Shown here in pieces: positions 58,953 through 64,000 of a stretch of 64,000 nt of DNA; position 1 is the stretch's first letter, and each line of letters starts with the position of its first letter. The stretch is from Dehalococcoidia bacterium (GTDB lineage: Bacteria; Chloroflexota; Dehalococcoidia; UBA2979): assembly GCA_009379925.1 (NCBI GenBank), contig WHSU01000013.1, positions 1 through 64,000 on the forward strand. Reading direction: 5' to 3'. Below the pieces are notes generated by a model. That model was not told where the DNA came from. It searched no databases and saw only the letters and a list, made by a program, of their open reading frames with translations. Position numbers and translations under genes: made by a program.

Positions 58953-59480
58953 TCAGCGGGCGGCGCCGGAGAGTAGCGACGCGCTCGATGTCTCGTGGTT
59001 GAGCAGCCAGCGCTTGCGGTCCAGGCCGCCGCCGTAGCCGGTGAGGGCGCCACTGGCGCCGATCACGCGGTGGCATGGGACAACGATGGAGATCGGGTTC
59101 TGACCGTTGGCGGCGCCCACCGCACGCGACGCCGAGGGGCGCCCGACCGCCCTGGCGATGGCGCCGTACGAGGTGGTAGCACCCGGCGGGATCTCGCGGA
59201 GGGCAAGCCAGACGCGCAGCTGGAACTCGCTGCCGCGCGGGGCGAGCGGGAGGTCGAAACGGTCTCGGGCACCGGCGAAGTACTCGCGGAGCTGGCGCGT
59301 CGCCTCGGAAGCGGGCTCCGGGTCGTGGACGGCCGGGTCGCCGGCCTCACGTTCGAGGCGAGCGATGCACCAGTCGAGGCCGCGCCCGTCGTCGAGGAAG
59401 TCGATGCGGTGGATGCCTTCGGCGGACCCGCCGACGAAGAGGTCGCCAATGGGCGTTCGCAGGACGTCGTAGTGGGCCAT
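58953..59480 (-). CDS. ogt: Methylated-DNA-protein-cysteine methyltransferase
   Basis: This suicide DNA-repair enzyme moves the methyl group from O6-methylguanine to its own Cys. The 175-residue protein has an N-terminal ribonuclease-like domain, the HTH region ([24 protein letters not shown], a [11 protein letters not shown] turn), and the active site [12 protein letters not shown]. Length fits the Ogt type without an Ada domain. GGAG is six bases before ATG 59480. Confidence 0.92.
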   Translation of the reverse strand: MAHYDVLRTPIGDLFVGGSAEGIHRIDFLDDGRGLDWCIARLEREAGDPAVHDPEPASEATRQLREYFAGARDRFDLPLAPRGSEFQLRVWLALREIPPGATTSYGAIARAVGRPSASRAVGAANGQNPISIVVPCHRVIGASGALTGYGGGLDRKRWLLNHETSSASLLSGAAR

Positions 59481-59612
59481 CGTCACTCCGGTGTCGGGGA
59501 GCGAGCATCGGGGAGACGCCCACGGAACGCCCTCGCGGCGTCGCGACACATCGATGGTACCGCGCTTCGTCTTGCTCGGTGCGGCCGTTTGACAGGGTCG
59601 TGGGAGCGGCGG

Positions 59613-60629
59613 ATGCTGCCGCCCATGGCGGACGAGGGGTTCCTGGTCGTCCACGCGGACGCCGTCGACGAGGCGGCGTTCATGATCGAGCGCCAGATCA
59701 TCGAGGCTGCCGGCGGCGTGCTCCGGCTGTCGCGCTCGGCGACCGAGGACGAGCGCATCACGGCGCTGCGCGAGGCGGACGCGGTGCTGGTGAGCGCGGC
59801 GCAGATGACGCCACGCGTCTGCCAGGGCCTGGACCGCTGCAAGCTGATCGTGCGGTACGGGGTGGGGCTGGACTCGCTGGACATCCCGGCGGCGACCGAT
59901 TGCGGCATCGTGATCGCGCACTTCCCGGACTTCTGCCAGCCCGAGGTGGCGAACCACGCCCTGATGTTGCTCCTGGCGAGCGCCAAGAAGCTCGTGCCCC
60001 TGGACCGCGCAGTCCGTTCCGGACAGTGGCGGCCCGGGCCACTGGGGCCAATGCAGCACATCACCGGACAGACGTTGGGGCTCGTCGCCTACGGCAACAT
60101 CGCGCGCTTCTTCGCGAAGCGCGCTCGATCGCTCGACCTCGAGATCCTGGCGTACGACCCGTACGTGCCGGACGAGGTGTTCGCCGCCGACGGCGTTGAG
60201 CGCGCGTCGAGCCTCGATGCACTGCTCGAGCGAAGCGATTATGTCTCGGTACATACGCCCCTGACGCCGGAAACGCACCACCTGATGGGCGCGGCGCAGT
60301 TCCGCGCGATGAAGCCGACGGCCTATCTCATCAACACGTCGCGCGGACCGGTGGTGGACGAAGCGGCGCTGGTGGATGCGCTGCGGGCGGGCGAGATCGC
60401 CGGTACGGGCCTCGATGTGTTCGAGCAGGAGCCGCTACCCGGCTCCTCGCCGCTCGCCGAGATGGAGAACGTGGTGCTCATGCCACACTCGGCGAGCTAC
60501 TCCGACCGCGCGTTCGACACGATGAAGCGCCGGGTCGGGGAGACCGTCGTCGATGTGCTGGTGAACGGCCGGTGGCCGGAGTTCGTGCCGAACCGGGCGA
60601 CGGTGCGGCCTCGGGTGGCGCTCTCGTAG
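59613..60629 (+). CDS. D-isomer-specific 2-hydroxyacid dehydrogenase
   Basis: The 338-residue protein has a flavodoxin-like substrate domain and a Rossmann NAD domain ([17 protein letters not shown], where the usual GxGxxG is VAYGNIA), plus [14 protein letters not shown] (catalytic Arg region), DVFEQEPLP (Glu) and LMPHSASYS (His). It resembles phosphoglycerate dehydrogenase and CtBP-like enzymes; the HSASYS end fits the CtBP/C-terminal-binding group. The substrate is not known. ATG 59613 has GGGAG upstream. It opens a three-gene run with an aldolase and a second dehydrogenase. Confidence 0.87.
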   Translation: MLPPMADEGFLVVHADAVDEAAFMIERQIIEAAGGVLRLSRSATEDERITALREADAVLVSAAQMTPRVCQGLDRCKLIVRYGVGLDSLDIPAATDCGIVIAHFPDFCQPEVANHALMLLLASAKKLVPLDRAVRSGQWRPGPLGPMQHITGQTLGLVAYGNIARFFAKRARSLDLEILAYDPYVPDEVFAADGVERASSLDALLERSDYVSVHTPLTPETHHLMGAAQFRAMKPTAYLINTSRGPVVDEAALVDALRAGEIAGTGLDVFEQEPLPGSSPLAEMENVVLMPHSASYSDRAFDTMKRRVGETVVDVLVNGRWPEFVPNRATVRPRVALS

Positions 60630-60677
60630 CGATTCAGGCTCCAGGACGAATGTGACCCCCAGGGGGAAGGGACCTCG

Positions 60678-61469
60678 ATGCGACCGAATCATGTGCTGCG
60701 GAACTGGCGGAACGGCGGTCAGACCGTCGGCGCCTGGCTCTCGATCAATTCCAGCTTCACGGCGGAGGCGATGGCGCATTCCGGTTTCGACTGGCTGTGC
60801 ATCGACATGCAGCACGGCGTGATCGACTACTCGGACGCGATGCCGATGCTGCAGGCGATCTCGACGACGGATACAGTGCCGTTCGTGCGGGTGCCGTGGA
60901 ACGACCCGGCGATCATCATGCGCGTCCTCGATGCGGGGGCGTACGGCGTCGTCGTCCCGCTGGTGAACAACCGCGAGGAGGCCGAGCGCGCGGTGTGGGC
61001 CGTGCGCTATCCACCGGCCGGTGGCCGCTCATCGGGGCCGGCACGCGCCGCGATGTACGGTGGCTCGGACTACCAGACGCACGCGAACGACGAGATGGCG
61101 TGCATCGTCATGATCGAGACCGCCGAGGCGATCGAGAAGCTCGATGAGATCCTCGCGGTGCCCGGGGTGGATGCCGCGTACATCGGACCGTCCGACCTCG
61201 CCTACGCGATCGGGCTGCCGCCGACCGGCGACAACAACGAACCAAAGCACGTGGAGACGGTGGACCGCATCTTCGAGGCGTGCAAGCGGCACGGCGTAGC
61301 GCCGGGCATCCACACCGGGAGCGTGGAGTACACCTCGCGCTACCTCAAGCAGGGCTTCCAGATGGTGACCCTGAGCGCCGATGTCGGGTTTATGCGCCGG
61401 CAGGTGAACAGCGACCTGGCGGCTGCGCGAGGCTCGGCGAACGTCGCGCCGGCGCCCGTGGAGGCGTAG
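60678..61469 (+). CDS. HpcH/HpaI-type class II aldolase
   Basis: The 263-residue TIM-barrel protein has GAWLSINSSFTAEAM, DWLCIDMQHGVIDY (catalytic His), FVRVPWNDPAIIMRVLDAGAYGVVVP (Arg), CIVMIETAEAIE (metal Glu) and YIGPSDLA (metal Asp). The family splits or forms 4-hydroxy-2-oxo acids such as 2-keto-3-deoxy sugar acids. Genes for a 2-hydroxyacid dehydrogenase and an Ldh2-type enzyme flank it, so the operon likely handles a hydroxy/keto acid. Confidence 0.88.
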   Translation: MRPNHVLRNWRNGGQTVGAWLSINSSFTAEAMAHSGFDWLCIDMQHGVIDYSDAMPMLQAISTTDTVPFVRVPWNDPAIIMRVLDAGAYGVVVPLVNNREEAERAVWAVRYPPAGGRSSGPARAAMYGGSDYQTHANDEMACIVMIETAEAIEKLDEILAVPGVDAAYIGPSDLAYAIGLPPTGDNNEPKHVETVDRIFEACKRHGVAPGIHTGSVEYTSRYLKQGFQMVTLSADVGFMRRQVNSDLAAARGSANVAPAPVEA

Positions 61470-61473
61470 CCCG

Positions 61474-62550
61474 ATGCCGGTGCTCCAGGCCGAGCTGCTG
61501 ACCGACTTTGTCACCTCGATCTTCGGTGGGACCGGTGCGCCCGCGGAGGAGGCGCGCTATGTCGCGGAGCACTTGGTGGGCGCGAACCTACGCGGACACG
61601 ACTCGCACGGGGTGATCCGCACGTCGGGCTACGTGGCAGCGGTCGCGGACGGCCGGCTCGTGCCCGGCGCGGCCGCCGAGGTGGAGCGCGAGAGCGAGAC
61701 GACGGCGGTGGTGGACGGCCACTGGAACTACGGCCAGGTCGTGGCGCGCTTCACCATGGACGTGGCCATCGAGAAGGCGAAGCGCTACGGCGTAGGCATC
61801 GCGACCGCGCACTGCGCGGGCCACATCGGGCGGGTGGGCGCGTACTGCGAACAGGCCATCGAGGCGGGCCTGCTGGGCATCGGGAGTGTGAACTCGCCGG
61901 GGGCGCGCCTGGTGGCGGCGTTCGGCGGGGCGCAACGCCGCCTGCCGACGAACCCGATCGCCATCGGGATCCCCACGCGCGACCCGGAGGCGCCGTTCGT
62001 GCTGGACATGGCGACCTCGGTGGTGGCGGAGGGGAAGTTGAAGGTCGCGCTGAACAAGGGCGCGACGCTGCCGCCGGACTGGATCCTGGACGAACAGGGC
62101 GCGGCGTCGAACAACCCGGCCGACTTCTACGGAGATGCCGCCGGCCAGCACCAGGGCGCGCTGCTGCCCCTCGGCGGCACCGCCGGATACAAGGGCTTCG
62201 GGCTATCGCTCGCCATCGAGGCGCTGACGGGCGCGCTGTCCGGCGCGGGGACGTGCGTCGAGGGGCAGCGCGGGAGCAACGGCGTGTTCATGATGGCGAT
62301 CGACTACGAGCGCTTCCAGGAGCGCGACGCGTTCATCGGGCAGTTCTCGGAGGTCGTGGACTTCGTGAAGACGCCGCCTTTCCGAGAGGGCGTGGAGGAG
62401 GTGCTGATCCCCGGTGACCCGGAGCGGCGGCGTCGGGCGGAGCGGCTCGCGAGCGGTATCGAACTCGACGCGGAGACGTGGCGGCAGCTCGGCGAGTGCG
62501 CGCGCTCGGTGGGGGTGGAGCCGCCGGCCCTCGAGGCCGCGACGGCGTGA
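61474..62550 (+). CDS. Ldh2-family malate/lactate/ureidoglycolate-type dehydrogenase
   Basis: The 358-residue NAD(P)-dependent enzyme of the type-2 malate/L-lactate dehydrogenase family has NLRGHDSHGVIR (catalytic His), FGGAQRRLPTNPIAIGIP, PFVLDMATSVVAEGK and PLGGTAGYKGFGLSLAIE. It begins four bases after the aldolase stop. It probably oxidises a 2-hydroxy acid made or used by the aldolase. Substrate is unknown. Confidence 0.88.
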   Translation: MPVLQAELLTDFVTSIFGGTGAPAEEARYVAEHLVGANLRGHDSHGVIRTSGYVAAVADGRLVPGAAAEVERESETTAVVDGHWNYGQVVARFTMDVAIEKAKRYGVGIATAHCAGHIGRVGAYCEQAIEAGLLGIGSVNSPGARLVAAFGGAQRRLPTNPIAIGIPTRDPEAPFVLDMATSVVAEGKLKVALNKGATLPPDWILDEQGAASNNPADFYGDAAGQHQGALLPLGGTAGYKGFGLSLAIEALTGALSGAGTCVEGQRGSNGVFMMAIDYERFQERDAFIGQFSEVVDFVKTPPFREGVEEVLIPGDPERRRRAERLASGIELDAETWRQLGECARSVGVEPPALEAATA

Positions 62551-62554
62551 CGCC

Positions 62555-62956
62555 ATGACGATCGGACACCAGCCCTCGCTGCTCGACCCACGCAGCGGGC
62601 GCGACCTGGAGCGCGCGGTCGTCGAGATCGGGCAGTCGCTCGGCCTCGAGGTGCAGACGCAGGTGACGGTGGGCCGCCGCCTCTGGGGCGCGGAGCGGCG
62701 GATCGACATCATCCTGACGGACCGCGGCACCCGCCGCTCGCTGGGCATCGAGTGCAAGCACCAGACGAGCGTGGGGTCGGCGGAAGAGAAGATCCCGGCG
62801 ACCATCGAGGACATCCGGGCGTGGCCGATCCCGGGCCTCGTGTGCTTCCACGGCCCGGGGTTCAGCCCGAACATGCGCTCGTTCCTGGTGGCGAGCGGGA
62901 AGGCCGTAGAGCTACCGGACCTCGAGGTGTGGTTGCGGCTGTACTTCGTGTTGTAG
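62555..62956 (+). CDS. PD-(D/E)XK nuclease-like protein
   Basis: The 133-residue protein has the core pattern of PD-(D/E)XK enzymes: DLERAVVEIGQSLGLEV helix, ERRIDIIL with the metal Asp, then LGIECKHQ as the ExK element and EEKIPATIEDIRAWP helix. It is too small for a classical restriction enzyme. It begins four bases after the Ldh2-type gene and appears cotranscribed. A Dam-type methylase lies 820 bp away on the other strand, which leaves a repair or restriction link open. Confidence 0.7.
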   Translation: MTIGHQPSLLDPRSGRDLERAVVEIGQSLGLEVQTQVTVGRRLWGAERRIDIILTDRGTRRSLGIECKHQTSVGSAEEKIPATIEDIRAWPIPGLVCFHGPGFSPNMRSFLVASGKAVELPDLEVWLRLYFVL

Positions 62957-63029
62957 GGCTGGCCTCGGCCCCGGCTCTTCTCCACATCACACGGAGAGCG
63001 GAGGCGAGCGTGTTGCGGGGCGTTCCCGG

Positions 63030-63035
63030 TAGAAT
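63030..63035 (+). promoter_or_regulatory. Leaderless -10 box (TAGAAT) of the second HAD gene
   Basis: TAGAAT ends seven bases before GTG 63043 and supports this start over the upstream GTG at 63010. Confidence 0.55.
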
Positions 63036-63042
63036 CGCGCGC

Positions 63043-63690
63043 GTGAAGCAGCGTTTTAGCCTCGTGGTCTTCGACATTGGCGGGGTCCTCGTCCAGGCAG
63101 GACGGACCTGGGTCGAAGACGCCGAGCGGGCGGGCTTCACCTTCACACCGTCCTGGCTTGAGCAGTTTCAAGCCAGAGCGCGGGCTCTGCCCAATCGAAA
63201 CGTCGGAGCCATCGATAGCGACCGCTACTTCGTTCTCTTGGCCGAAGAGTCAGAAGGAGTGCTGACGGCCGACGACGCCCGTCGCATCAGCGATGCCTCG
63301 CTCGTTGCGGAGTATCCGGGGATCGGTCGGGTCTTCGATGCGCTGGACGCCGCCGCCATCAAAACGGCCGTGCTGTCGAACGTCAACGACGCCGAATGGG
63401 GCCGCCTGTTCCCAGAACACGGTGCTAGGGCTGAGTTCCCCACGCTCCTACGTGCGCGGTACCGCTTCGCCAGCCACATCATGGGAGTTCGGAAGCCCGA
63501 GGCGCAGGCATTCGATGAAGTTGAGCGAGCGACCGGGCATCCCGGGCGCGAGATCCTGTTCCTCGACGACCGGACGGAGAATGTCGATGCTGCTCGGCTG
63601 TTCGGGTGGACCGCCGAGTTGATCGATCACACCGGGGATACGGCGCCGCAGATCCTCACCGTCCTACGCGAGCATGGTGCGATCGACTGA
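63043..63690 (+). CDS. HAD-superfamily hydrolase (IA)
   Basis: The 215-residue protein has motif I FDIGGVLV (Ile/Gly variant), a small helical cap, motif II VLSNVND, the motif III lysine in GVRKPEAQAF and motif IV FLDDRTENVDAA. Base and codon use are less GC-biased than in the neighbours, a mild sign of separate origin. GTG 63043 is chosen because TAGAAT lies seven bases upstream. Confidence 0.85.
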   Translation: MKQRFSLVVFDIGGVLVQAGRTWVEDAERAGFTFTPSWLEQFQARARALPNRNVGAIDSDRYFVLLAEESEGVLTADDARRISDASLVAEYPGIGRVFDALDAAAIKTAVLSNVNDAEWGRLFPEHGARAEFPTLLRARYRFASHIMGVRKPEAQAFDEVERATGHPGREILFLDDRTENVDAARLFGWTAELIDHTGDTAPQILTVLREHGAID

Positions 63691-63755
63691 TGGCGCCCGT
63701 TCCGGGGCTACGCCCTCCGGGTAGAGGTGCGATGCCCTTCGCGAGGTCGGTCTTG

Positions 63756-63775
63756 GGGCGCAAGGCCTTGCGCCC
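63756..63775 (-). terminator. Perfect palindrome directly after the DNA methylase stop
   Basis: GGGCGCAAGG (63756-63765) and CCTTGCGCCC (63766-63775) form a 20-bp perfect palindrome that touches the stop codon of the minus-strand methylase gene. It would fold into a stem of about eight pairs with a four-base loop. Confidence 0.6.
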
Positions 63776-64000
63776 TTACGCGGAACGCTTGCGTGTCGCC
63801 TCGTTCGTCACGATCAGCTCGTCGATGGCGCCGCGGCGGTCCGCGCGGGAGTTGATCGCGCGGCGGGCGGGGGTGCGGTGGACTTCATAGTGGGAGGCCT
63901 GGTAGGCACCGACGACCCAGTCGTGGGGTGAGTTGCTGAGCATGACGGGGACGCCCCGCGCGGTGAGGTCGTCGATGCACCACTTGAGGCGGAGCTGGTC
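63776..64000 (-). CDS. Dam-type (D12 class) DNA adenine methylase, C-terminal part (partial)
   Basis: On the minus strand the frame runs in from the window edge and stops at TAA 63776. Its 74 residues match the end of D12-class N6-adenine methylases: RGVPVMLSNSPHDWVVGAYQ with the SNS segment, the H-x-V-HRTPARRAINS stretch and a RRGAIDELIVTN close. The catalytic DPPY motif would be upstream of the window's edge. It may belong to a restriction-modification system or be an orphan. Confidence 0.85.
   Translation of the reverse strand, partial: DQLRLKWCIDDLTARGVPVMLSNSPHDWVVGAYQASHYEVHRTPARRAINSRADRRGAIDELIVTNEATRKRSA

Noticed and set aside
59589-59594. TTGACA as a -35 box for the 2-hydroxyacid dehydrogenase gene
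   Set aside because: A -10 at 17 bp would fall on the start codon at 59613 and the bases there do not match.
1-64000. tRNA, rRNA, riboswitch or CRISPR array
   Set aside because: I looked for conserved tRNA arms, rRNA segments, repeat-spacer patterns and known riboswitch cores and saw none. A covariance-model search would be needed to exclude small RNAs.

Overview
The window is GC-rich (roughly 70% by eye), densely packed bacterial chromosome. The best guess is a Chloroflexota member, possibly of the Dehalococcoidia/Tepidiformia side. Four things point there: a menaquinone operon; a sigma factor followed by a FecR protein whose N-terminus has an ECL-x2-YP-x4-EL-x-PLL-like motif common in Chloroflexota; a Tat-type lipoprotein for peptide uptake; and catabolic thiolase/DUF35, acyl-CoA ligase and MFS genes. 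This is inference from gene content; the window has no rRNA or ribosomal marker. At least ten genes carry a TANNNT -10 box 6-7 nt before the start codon, so leaderless mRNAs are probably common.

Layout. 1-139: end of a probable insertion sequence. 173-8523 (minus): menaquinone operon in the order menF-menD-menH-menB-menA-menC-menE, with overlaps or very short gaps. 8.7-14.2 kb: DUF983 protein, a frameshifted secreted metzincin protease, an M28-like protein lacking most zinc ligands, and a Tat lipoprotein binding protein behind a near-consensus promoter and ahead of a strong terminator. 14.3-20.5 kb: alcohol dehydrogenase, a phosphotriesterase-family gene whose 3' end seems split by a GC-poorer DUF4145 insert, two divergent lipoproteins (septum-formation domain and CapA), a cupin, and an unusual LuxR-HTH/TM/LysM/LysM/degenerate-M23 protein. 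20.8-25.6 kb: an FbpB/FbpC-type ABC importer without a binding protein, a ClpS paralog and a TPR-LuxR regulator.

25.6-33.8 kb: small enzymes (DUF952, GNAT, FAD monooxygenase, phosphoesterase, DinB-like, DUF3224), a Cys-less thiolase plus DUF35 pair that resembles Ltp2-type retro-aldolases, a stand-alone GGQ protein, and an ArsR-SRPBCC-SnoaL-TfoX operon with a palindromic operator. 34-43 kb: MFS carriers, canonical ClpS, a PPOX protein, a TauE/SafE exporter split into two half-size genes, an enoyl-CoA hydratase, an acyl-CoA ligase and argC. 43-50 kb: a secreted protein of five two-cysteine repeats, a sigma/FecR pair, a DUF6159 membrane protein, an ABC exporter and frameshifted mobA. 50-64 kb: DUF1684, methyltransferase, a DUF4258/DUF2283 pair with an in-frame amber codon, pyrophosphatase, HlyC/CorC protein, rhodanese, a decayed FMN-binding glutamate-synthase-like gene, MFS, MGMT, a hydroxy-acid/aldolase/dehydrogenase operon, a PD-(D/E)XK-like protein, HAD phosphatases and the end of a Dam-type DNA methylase.

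Four genes are damaged: three by apparent single-base losses and one by an amber codon. Two of the base losses would be repaired by restoring a C to make CCTGG, so sequencing error at a modified motif must be weighed against real decay. No tRNA, rRNA or CRISPR array was seen.
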